Both the position numbers and the translations under genes were made by a program. Under the pieces are notes generated by a model that saw nothing but the letters and a program-made list of their open reading frames with translations, had not been told where the DNA came from and searched no databases. Source: Bradyrhizobium sp. ISRA430 (GTDB taxonomy: Bacteria > Pseudomonadota > Alphaproteobacteria > Rhizobiales > Xanthobacteraceae). Taken from it: a stretch of DNA of 64,000 bases. Positions 16,272-25,913 of the stretch are shown one piece after another; within the stretch, counting starts at the first letter, position 1; each line of letters opens with the position of its first letter. The stretch spans positions 5,890,001 to 5,954,000 of the forward strand of contig NZ_CP094516.1 of assembly GCF_029909975.1 (NCBI RefSeq), in the 5' to 3' direction.

Positions 16272-16897
16272 CGCAGCACTCCCAGGAGATAGACGAAGGT
16301 GAAGACGCCGATCCAGACCACGTCGAGGAAGTGCCAGAACATCGACAGGCACATCAGGCGACGGCGGTTGGCCTCGATCAGGCCGAACTTCCAGACCTGC
16401 ACCATCAAGGTCACCAGCCAGATCAGGCCGCAGGTGACGTGCAGGCCGTGGGTGCCGACCAGGGTGAAGAAGGCGGAGAGGAAGGCGCTGCGCTGGGGCG
16501 TCGCGCCCTCATGGATCATGTGGGCGAACTCGGTGAGCTCGATGCCGATGAAGGCGGCGCCGAACAGGCCGGTGATGGCGAGCCACATCTGCGTCTGGCC
16601 GATGCGGTTCTGCTGCATCGTCAGCATGGCAAAGCCATAGGTGATCGACGACAGCAGCAGCATCGAGGTGTTCACCGCGACCAGCGACAGGTCGAACAGG
16701 TCCTTCGGCGCCGGGCCGGCGGCGTAGTTGGCGCCGAGCACGCCGAAGGTGGCGAACAGGATCGCAAAGATGAGACAGTCGCTCATCAGATAGATCCAGA
16801 AGCCGAGCGCGGTGCTCCATCCTTCCGGATGCGGATGCTCGTCGGCGAGGTAGAACAGCGGCTCGCCCGTTTGGGTGGGTTTGACAGCGATCGTCAT
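16268..16897 (-). CDS. cyoC: Cytochrome bo3 ubiquinol oxidase subunit III
   Basis: A 209-residue haem-copper oxidase subunit III of the quinol oxidase type, with five hydrophobic helices. Family blocks are [34 protein letters not shown] and [16 protein letters not shown]. It carries no cofactor and stabilises the complex in the inner membrane. ATGA overlaps join it to cyoB upstream and cyoD downstream. Confidence 0.95.
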   Translation of the reverse strand: MTIAVKPTQTGEPLFYLADEHPHPEGWSTALGFWIYLMSDCLIFAILFATFGVLGANYAAGPAPKDLFDLSLVAVNTSMLLLSSITYGFAMLTMQQNRIGQTQMWLAITGLFGAAFIGIELTEFAHMIHEGATPQRSAFLSAFFTLVGTHGLHVTCGLIWLVTLMVQVWKFGLIEANRRRLMCLSMFWHFLDVVWIGVFTFVYLLGVLR

Positions 16898-18894
16898 GAC
16901 TTGGCTCCGGCGAGCAGTTGGGTGCGCGCGTCCTCGGTCCGGACGACCTCATCGGCCGGGATGTCGAAGTCGCGGTGATAGTTGAAGGTGTGACCGATGC
17001 CGACGGCGAGCATCGCGATGAAGCTCGCGGCGGCCAGCCACCACATGTACCAGATTAGACCGAATCCCATCGCAGTCGCAAAGCCGGCGAGGATGATGCC
17101 GGTGCCGGTGTTGCTCGGCATGTGGATCGGCTTGAAGCCGGTGAGCGGCCGCTGGTAGCCGCGCTTCTTCATGTCCCACCACGCGTCATTGTCGTGAACG
17201 ACGGGCGTGAAGGCGAAGTTGTAGGCCGGCGGAGGCGAGGAGGTCGCCCATTCCAGCGTGCGCGCATCCCAGGGATCGCCGGTGACGTCCTTGAGCTGCT
17301 CTCGCCGGAGGAAGCTGACCGCGAACTGCACCAGCATGCAGATGATGCCGAGGAAGACGAGGCCGGCGCCGATCGCGGCGATGATGAACCAGATCTGCAG
17401 GGACGGATCGTCGAACACGCGCAGGCGCCGCGTCACGCCCATCAGGCCCAGCACGTAGAGCGGCATGAAGGCGAGGTAGAAGCCGGTGACCCAGAACCAG
17501 AACGACAGCTTGCCCCAGAACGGATCGAGCTTGAAGCCGAACGCCTTCGGGAACCAGTAGCCGATGCCGGCGAAGGCGCCGAACACCACGCCGCCGATGA
17601 TCACGTTGTGGAAGTGCGCAATCAGGAACAGGCTGTTGTGCAGAACGAAGTCGGCCGGCGGCACTGCGAGCAGCACGCCGGTCATGCCGCCGATCACGAA
17701 GGTCAGCATGAAGGCGATCGTCCACATCATCGGCAGCTCGAAGCGGATGCGGCCGCGATACATCGTGAACAGCCAGTTGAACATCTTCGCTCCCGTCGGG
17801 ATCGAGATGATCATCGTGGTGATGCCGAAGAAGGAGTTGACGCTGGCGCCCGACCCCATGGTGAAGAAGTGGTGCAGCCAGACCAGGTACGACAGGATGG
17901 TGATGACCACCGTGGCGTAGACCATCGAGGTGTAGCCGAACAGCCGCTTGCCCGAGAAGGTCGAGGTCACCTCGGAGAAGATACCGAACGCGGGGAGAAC
18001 CAGGATGTAGACCTCGGGATGGCCCCAGATCCAGATCAGGTTCACGTACATCATCGGGCTGCCGCCGAAGTCGTTGGTGAAGAAGTTGGTGCCGACGTAG
18101 CGATCGAGCGAGAGCAGCGCGAGCACGACGGTCAGAACCGGGAACGAGGCGACGATCAGCACGTTCGTGCAGAGCGAGGTCCAGGTGAAGACAGGCATCC
18201 GCATCATGGTCATGCCCGGGGCCCGCAGCTTGACGATGGTGCAGATCAGGTTGATGCCGGATAAGGTCGTGCCGACGCCGGCGACCTGCAGCGCCCATAT
18301 GTAGTAGTCGACGCCGACGTCAGGGCTGTAGCCGATGTTCGACAGCGGCGGATAAGCGAGCCAGCCGGTGCGGGCGAATTCGCCGATGAACAGCGAAGCC
18401 ATCACCAGCACCGCGCCGCCGACCGTCATCCAGAAGCTGAAATTATTCAGGAACGGGAACGACACGTCGCGGGCGCCGATTTGCAGCGGGACGACGTAGT
18501 TCATCAGGCCGGTGACCAGCGGCATCGCCACGAAGAAGATCATGATCACGCCGTGGGCGGTGAAGACCTGGTCGTAATGGTGGGCGTTGAGATAGCCTTC
18601 CGAGCCGCCGAACGCGAGCGCCTGCTGGCCGCGCATCATGAGTGCGTCGGCAAAGCCGCGCAGCAGCATCACGATGCCGAGGATCATGTACATGATGCCG
18701 ATGCGCTTGTGGTCGACGGTGGTGAACCACTCGCGCCAGAGATAGCCCCAGAGCCGGAAATAGGTGAGACCGCCGAGCAGCGTGATGCCGCCGAGCGCGA
18801 CCACCACGAAGGTGCCGACGACGATCGGCTCGTGCAGCGGCAACGATTCGATGCTGAGCCGGCCGAAGATGAGCTTGATGAGATCAGGAGACAT
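16894..18894 (-). CDS. cyoB: Cytochrome bo3 ubiquinol oxidase subunit I
   Basis: A 666-residue catalytic subunit, close to the E. coli CyoB length. It has the haem-copper core: [14 protein letters not shown] with a low-spin haem histidine, [20 protein letters not shown] with the CuB histidine and cross-linked tyrosine of the K-pathway, [11 protein letters not shown] with two CuB histidines, and [12 protein letters not shown] with both haem ligands. The D-channel aspartate lies in the N-terminal part as in other A-type oxidases. It oxidises ubiquinol, reduces oxygen to water and pumps protons. It starts 11 bases past the cyoA stop on the same strand. Confidence 0.97.
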   Translation of the reverse strand: MSPDLIKLIFGRLSIESLPLHEPIVVGTFVVVALGGITLLGGLTYFRLWGYLWREWFTTVDHKRIGIMYMILGIVMLLRGFADALMMRGQQALAFGGSEGYLNAHHYDQVFTAHGVIMIFFVAMPLVTGLMNYVVPLQIGARDVSFPFLNNFSFWMTVGGAVLVMASLFIGEFARTGWLAYPPLSNIGYSPDVGVDYYIWALQVAGVGTTLSGINLICTIVKLRAPGMTMMRMPVFTWTSLCTNVLIVASFPVLTVVLALLSLDRYVGTNFFTNDFGGSPMMYVNLIWIWGHPEVYILVLPAFGIFSEVTSTFSGKRLFGYTSMVYATVVITILSYLVWLHHFFTMGSGASVNSFFGITTMIISIPTGAKMFNWLFTMYRGRIRFELPMMWTIAFMLTFVIGGMTGVLLAVPPADFVLHNSLFLIAHFHNVIIGGVVFGAFAGIGYWFPKAFGFKLDPFWGKLSFWFWVTGFYLAFMPLYVLGLMGVTRRLRVFDDPSLQIWFIIAAIGAGLVFLGIICMLVQFAVSFLRREQLKDVTGDPWDARTLEWATSSPPPAYNFAFTPVVHDNDAWWDMKKRGYQRPLTGFKPIHMPSNTGTGIILAGFATAMGFGLIWYMWWLAAASFIAMLAVGIGHTFNYHRDFDIPADEVVRTEDARTQLLAGAKS

Positions 18895-18905
18895 GCGAGC
18901 TCTCG

Positions 18906-20066
18906 TTAGGAGTCTGACTTCGGACGTTGTCCGAGGAAGAAGGACGAAGATTTGAGCGGCGTGAAGCTCGGGCGCTTCAGGCCGGCACCGAGCAGCGGCG
19001 TGGCGTCGCTCGGCGCCTTGATCGACGCGGTGGTCTGGCCCTGCGGCGCATCGGGCGTGCAGGTGCCGGCGACGAAGGTCGGCTCGCCGCCAAGCGCGGT
19101 GCCGCGGCGGGCGTATTTGTCGTAGGCGAGCGGCAGGGTGTTGTTCAGGCCCTCATGGCCGAGGCCGCCCTTGGCATCGATCGCCATCATCTCGCTCTGG
19201 CACATCTTGCCGGTCTCGACGCACATGTTGAGGATCAGGCGGTAGAGATCGGCATCGACACTGCCGTAACGCCGCACCGGCTCGTTCTGGCTCGGCTTCT
19301 CGAGCTGAAGATATTCCGCGCGACCGAGCGAACCGCCGGCCGACTTGGCGCTGGCGATCCAGGCGTCGAAGGCCTTGTCGTCGAGACCGTGGAAGGCGAA
19401 GTGCATGCCGGAAAAGCCGGCGCCGCTGTAGTTCGCCGAAAAGCCCTTATAGGTGCCGGCGTGGTTCACCACGGCGTGGAGCTTGGTCTCCATGCCTGGC
19501 ATCGCGTAGATCTGGCCGGCGAGCGCGGGGATGTAGAACGAGTTCATCACCGAGGATGCAGTGATGCGGAAATTGATCGCGCGATCGACGGGAGCAGCCA
19601 GCTCGTTGACGGTGGCGACGCCGTAGTCCGGATAGATGAACAGCCATTTCCAGTCGAGCGCGACGACGTCGACCTCGAGCGGGGCCTTGGCCTGGTCCAC
19701 GGCGCGCTCCGCGTTGATGCGGCCGAGCGTGCGATAGGGGTCGAGCAGGTGCGTGCCCATCCAGGTCAGCGCGCCGAGGCACACGATGATCAGAAGCGGC
19801 GCCGACCAGATCACTAGCTCGAGCTTGGTCGAGTGGTCCCAATCCGGCTCGTAGCGCGCCGACTTGTTGGACTGGCGGTAGCGCCAGGCGAACAGCACCG
19901 TCAGCGCCATGACGGGCAGAACGATCAGGAGCATCAGGACGGTGGAGATGATGACGAGGTCGCGCTGCTGGGCAGCGATATCGCCGGCTGGCGCCAGCAC
20001 GATGTAGTTGCAGCCGCTGAGCGCAACTGCCAAAGGTAGTAGCGCCAGGATCTTGAGACGAGACAC
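18906..20066 (-). CDS. cyoA: Cytochrome bo3 ubiquinol oxidase subunit II
   Basis: A 386-residue lipoprotein-type subunit II. The signal sequence ends in the lipobox LSGC (about 16-19). Two transmembrane helices follow (about 40-60 and 82-102), then a cupredoxin-fold periplasmic domain ([35 protein letters not shown]). The CuA ligands of cytochrome c oxidases are absent, as expected for a quinol oxidase. The C-terminal part is longer than the E. coli protein (about 315 residues), with a tail of T/A/P-rich sequence. It is the first gene of the operon, and a perfect 23-bp palindrome lies 67 bases upstream. Confidence 0.95.
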   Translation of the reverse strand: MSRLKILALLPLAVALSGCNYIVLAPAGDIAAQQRDLVIISTVLMLLIVLPVMALTVLFAWRYRQSNKSARYEPDWDHSTKLELVIWSAPLLIIVCLGALTWMGTHLLDPYRTLGRINAERAVDQAKAPLEVDVVALDWKWLFIYPDYGVATVNELAAPVDRAINFRITASSVMNSFYIPALAGQIYAMPGMETKLHAVVNHAGTYKGFSANYSGAGFSGMHFAFHGLDDKAFDAWIASAKSAGGSLGRAEYLQLEKPSQNEPVRRYGSVDADLYRLILNMCVETGKMCQSEMMAIDAKGGLGHEGLNNTLPLAYDKYARRGTALGGEPTFVAGTCTPDAPQGQTTASIKAPSDATPLLGAGLKRPSFTPLKSSSFFLGQRPKSDS

Positions 20067-20132
20067 GGGCCGAGCCTTCTAGAATGAGTTTCCCTTGCGG
20101 GGCCAACGGGTAGCTGCGGCGCAACAATCCGG

Positions 20133-20155
20133 ACATTGGACAATTTGTCCAATGT
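20133..20155. promoter_or_regulatory. Perfect 23-bp palindrome, candidate operator
   Basis: ACATTGGACAA-T-TTGTCCAATGT: eleven-base arms around one central base, with no mismatch. It lies between divergent cyoA (start 20066) and the MFS gene (start 20246), 67 and 91 bases from the two start codons. There is no T-run, so it is not a terminator. Part of the arm also recurs just outside (GCAACAATCCGGACA). A dimeric regulator, perhaps of redox or nitric-oxide type, would fit, but none can be named. Confidence 0.55.
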
Positions 20156-20245
20156 TGCGGTGCGGGAGGTTGGTTCAGAGAGGGGCAGGTTGCCCGGCGC
20201 CCGCCGGGTGGTCGGCTTTGATTTTCAGGACGTTAAGGGCGCACG

Positions 20246-21574
20246 ATGGCGACGGCACACACCCCCGCAATGGCAGACCTCCACTCGGGCGAGCATGGCC
20301 ACGACCAGGCCAGCCCCGGCGAGATCGCCATCGGCGTCATCATCGGCCGCACCTCGGAATTCTTCGACTTCTTCGTCTACGCGATCGCCTCGGTGATCGT
20401 GTTTCCCCGTCTGGTCTTCCCGTTCGCGAGCGAGCTGACCGGCACGCTTTATTCCTTCGCCATTTTCGCGCTCGCCTTCATGGCGCGGCCGCTCGGCACC
20501 GTCATATTCATGACGATCGACCGGCAATACGGCAAGACGGCCAAGCTGGTCACCGCGCTGTTCGTGCTCGGCACCGCCACCGTCGCGATCGCGTTCCTGC
20601 CCGGCTATCACGAGATCGGAGCCTCGGCGATCTGGCTCCTGGCGATGGCGCGCGCGGCCCAGGGTCTGGCGTGGGGTGGTGCGTGGGACGGCCTTGCCTC
20701 GCTGCTCGCGCTGAACGCGCCGGCATCGAAGCGCGGCTGGTACGCGATGGTGCCGCAGCTCGGGGCGCCGCTCGGGCTGATCGTGGCAAGCGCCCTGTTC
20801 GCCTATTTCGCCGGTAATCTGTCGGCGGACGATTTCTTCGACTGGGGCTGGCGCTATCCGTTCTTCGTCGCCTTCGCCATCAACGTCGTGGCGCTGTTCG
20901 CCCGCCTGCGCATGGTAGCGACGGAGGAGTATGCCTCGCTGTTCGAGACCCGCGAATTGCAGCCGGCCCGCATCTCCGACACCGTCGCGCGCGAAGGCCA
21001 CAACATCATGCTCGGCGCATTCGCGCCGCTGGCGAGCTTCGCGCTGTTCCACATGGTCACGGTGTTTCCGCTGTCCTGGGTGTTTCTGTTCACGCGTGAA
21101 AGCCCGGTGCGCTTCTTGATCATCGAGATCGTCGCCGCCGTGTTCGGGGTCGCCGCGATCGTGGTCTCGGGCATCATCGCCGACCGGGTCGGCCGCAAGT
21201 CGCTGCTGATGGGTTCGGCGATCGCGATCGCGGTCTATAGCGGCTTCGCTCCGCAGCTTCTCGACGCCGGCGCCTTCGGCGAGACCATCTACATGGTGAT
21301 CGGTTTCATCCTGCTCGGCCTGTCCTTCGGCCAGTCCTCGGGCGCGATCGCCTCGAATTTCAAGCAGATGTACCGCTACACGGCCTCGGCGCTCACCTCG
21401 GACATGGCTTGGCTGTTCGGCGCCGGCTTCGCCCCGCTCGCCGCCCTTCTGCTCGCCACCAATCTGGGCGTCATTGCTTCGGGCGCCTATCTGCTCTCGG
21501 GCGCGCTGTGGACCCTCGTCGCGCTGTGGCTCAGCGGCCAGCGCGAGGCGGGGGATATGGATGCGGGGCGCTAA
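20246..21574 (+). CDS. MFS transporter, metabolite:H+ symporter (MHS) type
   Basis: A 442-residue protein with 12 hydrophobic segments. The MHS family start RTSEFFDFFVYAIASVIVFP is well preserved, and the helix 2-3 loop and the cytoplasmic loop 8-9 motif ADRVGRKSLL are those of major facilitator proteins. MHS members import organic acids, osmolytes or shikimate; the substrate here is unknown. The first 25 residues are H/G/A-rich. It is divergent from cyoA across the palindrome at 20133-20155, so the two may respond to the same signal. Confidence 0.88.
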   Translation: MATAHTPAMADLHSGEHGHDQASPGEIAIGVIIGRTSEFFDFFVYAIASVIVFPRLVFPFASELTGTLYSFAIFALAFMARPLGTVIFMTIDRQYGKTAKLVTALFVLGTATVAIAFLPGYHEIGASAIWLLAMARAAQGLAWGGAWDGLASLLALNAPASKRGWYAMVPQLGAPLGLIVASALFAYFAGNLSADDFFDWGWRYPFFVAFAINVVALFARLRMVATEEYASLFETRELQPARISDTVAREGHNIMLGAFAPLASFALFHMVTVFPLSWVFLFTRESPVRFLIIEIVAAVFGVAAIVVSGIIADRVGRKSLLMGSAIAIAVYSGFAPQLLDAGAFGETIYMVIGFILLGLSFGQSSGAIASNFKQMYRYTASALTSDMAWLFGAGFAPLAALLLATNLGVIASGAYLLSGALWTLVALWLSGQREAGDMDAGR

Positions 21575-21723
21575 GCAGTCTTTGGGCGGTTGGTTGGTGC
21601 GCAGGCGGCTGATCTTGCTCAGCCGTCGTTCCGACCTTCGCCGAGACGACGATTGAGTTTGTGGCGTCGTAGAGCGGGCAAAGGCGCGTAGCGCCGTGCC
21701 CACTATCTTCCCGTCATTGCGGT

Positions 21724-21760
21724 CAAAGTGGTGGGCACGCTTCGCTTCGCTCACCCTACG
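21724..21760 (+). repeat. 38-bp dispersed repeat, copy 1
   Basis: CAAAGTGGTGGGCACGCTTC-GCTTCGCTCACCCTACG. An almost identical sequence lies in inverted orientation at 24120-24157, so the M48 protease and SNase-like genes are bracketed. The rest of 21575-21775 contains only GC-rich spacer. Confidence 0.75.
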
Positions 21761-21775
21761 AGAAGCTGACGCGCG

Positions 21776-23275
21776 TCAATCCACCACGATCTTGACGCGG
21801 TCGCGCACCTTCACCTGCGCATGCGCATCGAGGCCGTTCAGCACGCGGAAGCGCTCGGTCGGGTGATCGACGCCCGCCATGCGATGAGAGAGCGATTCGA
21901 CGGTGTCGCCAGGCTGCACGGTGATCACCTTGATGCGCAGGGGCCGCGCGGCCTGGATCTCCTCGAGCGTCAGGCGGCGGAATGAATTGACGGTCTCGCG
22001 CGCATTGCGCTCGCTCTCGGTCGTCTTCTGCCTTGTAGCGAAGATGAAGCGGTAGACGTCGCTGCCGAAGCGCAGTGCATAGACCTTGAACTGCCACTGG
22101 TCGCCCTTGGCGGTGGCGGACGCGGCCGGAAGGCCGTTGATGGTGATATCCTCGGTCGAGGCCTTCTCGACGCCTTCCATCCAGCCGGAGTTGAGATAAT
22201 CGCCGAGCGACTGCTCGGCCGGAACGCGCACGACGTCGAAACGCATCGCCTGCGAGCCGCCTTCGCGCACGCCGATCACAGCCTGCGCAGTGTTGTCGAG
22301 CGTAAAATTGTCCGGCGCCTGGAAGGTGAAGCCGAGTTTTGGATGCAGGAAGCGGCGGCCGCGGACAAAGCCTTCGCTGGGATCCTCGCCATAGACGAGG
22401 TTGTCGATCGCGGCGAGGTAGCTCTCGCGGTCGCGCTCGCCGCCTTCGGGCGCGCCGTATTGCCGGGCGATCGTCTGCGCATTCTGCACCCGCTCCGGGG
22501 TGGCCGGATGCGACGAGGTGAAATCCTGCGCGCGCGGATCGAGCGAATTCTTGCCCGCCTTGAGCTCGGCATTGCGCTCCATCGCGGCGAGGAAGCGCGC
22601 CGCGCCATAGGGGTCGAAATGCGCGCGGGCGGAAATGCCCACCCCGATGCCGTCCGCCTCGATCTCCTGGTTGCGCGAGAAGCTCGCCATGGTGAGCTTG
22701 GTCTTGGCGAGCGCAAGCGCGGTGAGCTCGGGATCGTTGCTCATGTCGGTGACGACGCGGGTGACGATCGCGGCTTGGCGGGCCTGGTCCTCGCGCATCG
22801 CGGCGTGCTTCGACAGCACATGCGCCATCTCGTGGCTGAGCACAGAGGACAATTCAGAGGTGTCGCTGGCCAGCGCCAGCAGGCCGCGCGTGACGTAAAG
22901 CTGTCCGTTCGGCAAGGCGAACGCGTTCACCGCGCCGGAATTGAGGATGGTGACTTTGTAGCCCTGGTCGGGGCGATCGGAGGCCGCGACGAGCCGCTCG
23001 ACGGTCTTGGTGACCAGCGACTCCAGCCGCGGATCGTCGTAGGTGCCGCCATAGCTCGCCAGGATGCGCTCGTGTTCCTTTTCGGTCGCCGGCGTTTGCG
23101 CGACGGCCGGCTTCGGCTTGGGCAACGCGACCGTCGGCGCCGGTGCGGCGGCCTGGAACCGCCCCATATCGCCGCAGCCGGCGAGGGTCGTGCCGAGCAA
23201 AAGGCATAGGGTAGCCGGCGCAGCCCGAAGGCGGCGGCCATCACCCTTTCCGTGCCGTTCTAGCACCCCATTCAC
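21776..23275 (-). CDS. M48-family zinc metalloprotease lipoprotein
   Basis: A 499-residue protein. A signal sequence ends in the lipobox LAGC at about 31-34, so it is a lipoprotein of the cell envelope. The catalytic HEMAH (in LSHEMAHVLSKHA) and the third ligand in NQEIEADGIG define an M48 (BepA/LoiP-like) zinc protease, expected to clear misassembled outer-membrane proteins. After SSHPATPERV the C-terminal half ends in a LysM-like module, VQPGDTVESLSHRM to KVRDRVKIV, which would anchor it to peptidoglycan. The GTG at 23275 is used because it gives the complete signal sequence. It begins 24 bases behind the SNase-like gene and both are probably one transcript. Confidence 0.92.
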   Translation of the reverse strand: MNGVLERHGKGDGRRLRAAPATLCLLLGTTLAGCGDMGRFQAAAPAPTVALPKPKPAVAQTPATEKEHERILASYGGTYDDPRLESLVTKTVERLVAASDRPDQGYKVTILNSGAVNAFALPNGQLYVTRGLLALASDTSELSSVLSHEMAHVLSKHAAMREDQARQAAIVTRVVTDMSNDPELTALALAKTKLTMASFSRNQEIEADGIGVGISARAHFDPYGAARFLAAMERNAELKAGKNSLDPRAQDFTSSHPATPERVQNAQTIARQYGAPEGGERDRESYLAAIDNLVYGEDPSEGFVRGRRFLHPKLGFTFQAPDNFTLDNTAQAVIGVREGGSQAMRFDVVRVPAEQSLGDYLNSGWMEGVEKASTEDITINGLPAASATAKGDQWQFKVYALRFGSDVYRFIFATRQKTTESERNARETVNSFRRLTLEEIQAARPLRIKVITVQPGDTVESLSHRMAGVDHPTERFRVLNGLDAHAQVKVRDRVKIVVD

Positions 23276-23298
23276 GTCGCTTAACCCGTGCCTGGCCT

Positions 23299-24075
23299 TT
23301 ACGGCCTTACCCCTGCCGGCGCGCTTGTGTCCAGCAACTCAACCTGTCCCACGAGGCGTACGTCAATCCGAGGCCCCGTATTCCCCTCGACCCAGCCTCG
23401 GACTCGAATCTGTCGATTCTCCAGAGACTTAAGAGCGATCCCGGCGCTCTCAAAGGCCGGTACGATGCGCCTTGAAATAGTCACGGCAAAGCCACGTGTC
23501 CAGTTCCGGGAGAAGTTGAGGTATGTCATTGCCCCAGCTTGCCGGACCGACCGGACTCTGCCCTCGACCACCATGAAGCGCCCAATCCCGGCCAAAATAT
23601 CGTCCGGACTTTCCGCGTTTTTTATGGCCAACGGGGCAGCCCAGTTGCCCTTTTTTTGGCGCCGCGCCTCGGTTTTGGCGGCCATCAGGGTGGCCGCGCA
23701 GTCCTTGTCCGCGATCTCGGCCGAGACGACCGCCTGGCCTTGGGCGAGCAGGAGAGCCTGTGCCGACGTTGCGCTGTCCCGGATGAAGACAAGCGCGGGC
23801 TGCCGCCCGTAACGATCGGGCGTGTCGTCGCTGCCGTAAAGCGATACGTCGCGGCCGACGAGCAGCGCCGTCAGCGCCTGCTGCGTCGTGGCCGTCGGCT
23901 CGATGCCGGCGAGACGCACCTCGCGGCCATCATCGAGACGCAGGCTGCGTGCATCGGTGATCGCAGCGACGCGTCCCTCGCCTTGAGACTCGAATTGGCA
24001 AGCCGCCGCGAGCACGATGTCGTGCGATCCGATGAGGAGCGCTGCTGCGGCGATGAGAGTAAGCGGTCGCTTCAC
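23299..24075 (-). CDS. Exported SNase-like (thermonuclease fold) protein
   Basis: A 258-residue protein with a Sec signal (LTLIAAAALLIGSHDIVLAA). The central part resembles staphylococcal nuclease: VAAITDARSLRLDDGREVRLAGIE, DRYGRQPALVF, and a terminal KKGNW region. The usual catalytic arginine/glutamate pair is only partly visible (the RLAGIE block lacks the second acidic residue of LRGID-APE), so activity is doubtful. A C-terminal domain (about 165-250) with VEGRVRSVRQ is OB-like. It could be an envelope nuclease or a non-catalytic nucleic-acid-binding protein. GTG start. Confidence 0.75.
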   Translation of the reverse strand: MKRPLTLIAAAALLIGSHDIVLAAACQFESQGEGRVAAITDARSLRLDDGREVRLAGIEPTATTQQALTALLVGRDVSLYGSDDTPDRYGRQPALVFIRDSATSAQALLLAQGQAVVSAEIADKDCAATLMAAKTEARRQKKGNWAAPLAIKNAESPDDILAGIGRFMVVEGRVRSVRQAGAMTYLNFSRNWTRGFAVTISRRIVPAFESAGIALKSLENRQIRVRGWVEGNTGPRIDVRLVGQVELLDTSAPAGVRP

Positions 24076-24119
24076 GTTGCCCGGAGAGGTTGCGTTGTAT
24101 GTCTCTCTTAACTCAAAGC

Positions 24120-24157
24120 CGTAGGGAGGGCAAAGCGAAGCGTGCCCACCACTTTGC
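24120..24157 (-). repeat. 38-bp dispersed repeat, copy 2 (inverted)
   Basis: Reverse complement of the copy at 21724-21760, with three or four mismatches. The copies face each other across the two genes between them. Confidence 0.75.
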
Positions 24158-24251
24158 CGAGCGAAACGGACTGGTGGGCACGGCGTGCGAAGAGCGCACC
24201 TTTGCCCACGCTACAACTGTTGCGACTTTGCTCCGGCATCGCCTCATTCTC

Positions 24252-24331
24252 CGTCATTGCGAGCGAAGCGAAGCAATCCAGACTGTCTCCGCGGAAGGAT
24301 TCTGGATTGCTTCGGTTCGCTCGCAATGACG
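24252..24331. repeat. Palindromic element, GTCATTGCGAG...CTCGCAATGAC type
   Basis: An 80-bp inverted repeat with arms GTCATTGCGAGCGAAGCGAAGCAATCCAG (given in parts: GTCATTGCGAGCGAAG, CGAAGCAATCCAG) and their complement. Two further copies are at 25783-25872 and 27562-27644. It occupies the gap before the solute-binding gene; 24332-24514 holds no gene that I can support. Confidence 0.85.
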
Positions 24332-24514
24332 AATGTGGAAACACATTCGCCGATCGCGCCATTCCGTTTTGCGGAAAACGCGCGTTGATCGCGTGGCTCG
24401 CATCGCGGCCCCGCTTGCTGCGCTCTCGCGCATGCGGCATGATTGCGGCAATACCGATAACCAAGAGCAATAACCAAGCCGCCGTCAGAGTAAGGCGATC
24501 AAGGGAGGATTTTG

Positions 24515-25720
24515 ATGAAGCGAATTTTGTCCGGCATTTTTGCGGCCGCATTTGCCGTGAGCGCGAGCGCCGCGCAGGCCCAGGACAAGCCGCCGCTCAA
24601 GATCGGCGGCATCCTCGACATGTCAAGCCTGTATGCGGACATCACCGGTCCCGGCAGCGAGACCGCGGCCAAGATGGCGGTGGAAGATTTTGGCGGCGAG
24701 GTGCTGGGCCGCAAGATCCAGGTGCTGGCGGCCGACCATCTCAACAAGGCCGACCTTGCCGCCAACATCGCCCGCGACATGCTCGACAACCAGGGCGTCG
24801 AGATGATCTATGACGTCGCGGCCTCCGCAACCGCGCTCGCCGCCGGCGAGATCGCGAAAGCGCGCAACAAGATCATCATCTTCAACGGTCCCGGTTCGAT
24901 CCGCCTTACCAACGAGGCCTGCGGCCCCTACACCGTGCATTATGTGTTCGACACGTACGCTCAGGCTAATGTGACGGGCCTCGCCGCCGTGAAATCGGGC
25001 CTCGATACGTGGTTCTTTCTCACCGCCGATTACGCCTTCGGCCAGGATCTGGAAAAGGACACCAGCAATGTCGTGACCAAGACCGGCGGCAAGGTGCTTG
25101 GCAATGTCCGCCATCCGCTCAACACGTCGGACTTCTCCTCCTTCCTGCTGCAGGCGCAGGCCTCCAAGGCCAAGGTGATCGGGCTGGCGAATGCCGGCGG
25201 CGATACGGTCAACGCCATCAAGCAGGCGGCCGAGTTCGGCATCACCAAGGGCGGTCAAAAGATCTCGCCGCTGCTCGCCTTCGTCACCGATATCGATTCC
25301 ATCGGACTGGAGACGGCGCAGGGCCTGCTGCTGGCAGAGGCCTTCTATTGGGACCTCAACGACGACACGCGCGCGTTTTCGAAGCGCTTCCAGGAGCGTG
25401 TGAAGCGGCCGCCGACCTCGGCGCAGGCCGGCGTCTATTCGTCCGTCACGCATTACCTGAAAGCCGTGAAGGCGGCCGGCACGACGGACTCCGCGGCCGT
25501 CATGAAGGTGATGAAGGAGACGCCGATCAACGACTTCTTTGCCAAGAACGGCAAGATTCGCGAGGACGGCCGCATGACCCACGACATGTATCTGTTCGAG
25601 GTGAAGAAGCCGTCGGAATCCAAGGGCCGCTGGGACGACTACAAGCTGCTCGCTACCGTGCCCGGCAACGAGGCGTTCCAGTCGCTGGAGCAGTCGCGCT
25701 GCCCGCTGGTAAAGAAGTGA
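24515..25720 (+). CDS. Branched-chain-type ABC transporter solute-binding protein
   Basis: A 401-residue periplasmic binding protein with a Sec signal ending in ASAAQAQD (about 22). Its type is Peripla_BP_6 (LivK-like): LKIGGILDMSSLYADITGPG and the block LAADHLNKADLAANIARDML. This family in rhizobia carries aromatic acids as often as amino acids. GGGAGG lies eight bases before the ATG. No permease or ATPase genes are next to it, so it is an orphan binding protein that must share a transporter elsewhere. Its position at the head of the catabolic block (crotonase, acyl-CoA synthetase, gentisate genes) hints at an aromatic or carboxylate ligand. Confidence 0.9.
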   Translation: MKRILSGIFAAAFAVSASAAQAQDKPPLKIGGILDMSSLYADITGPGSETAAKMAVEDFGGEVLGRKIQVLAADHLNKADLAANIARDMLDNQGVEMIYDVAASATALAAGEIAKARNKIIIFNGPGSIRLTNEACGPYTVHYVFDTYAQANVTGLAAVKSGLDTWFFLTADYAFGQDLEKDTSNVVTKTGGKVLGNVRHPLNTSDFSSFLLQAQASKAKVIGLANAGGDTVNAIKQAAEFGITKGGQKISPLLAFVTDIDSIGLETAQGLLLAEAFYWDLNDDTRAFSKRFQERVKRPPTSAQAGVYSSVTHYLKAVKAAGTTDSAAVMKVMKETPINDFFAKNGKIREDGRMTHDMYLFEVKKPSESKGRWDDYKLLATVPGNEAFQSLEQSRCPLVKK

Positions 25721-25782
25721 CGCGAAGCATCATTCCGGGGCGCTCGCGCCAAGGGGCGCGCCCCGCAATGACGGAACCGGCA

Positions 25783-25872
25783 CCGTCATTGCGAGGAGCG
25801 TAGCGACGAAGCAATCCAGAATCTTTCCGCGGATGCATATCTGGATTGCTTCGCCGCGCTCGCAATGACGGT
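25783..25872. repeat. Palindromic element, GTCATTGCGAG...CTCGCAATGAC type
   Basis: Second copy of the family described at 24252-24331. A short GGGGCGC hairpin (about 25735-25765) lies just before it. Confidence 0.85.
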
Positions 25873-25913
25873 GTGGACATGGTCCGATCAAACAACAACA
25901 AGGGAAACGTTCC

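Noticed and set aside
17122..18264. 380-residue frame antisense to cyoB
   Set aside because: Histidine and aspartate excess is the mirror of membrane-helix codons; cyoB is certain.
20225..21754. 509-residue frame antisense to the MFS gene
   Set aside because: D/E/H/R-rich composition mirrors the transmembrane codons on the other strand; no start or domain support.
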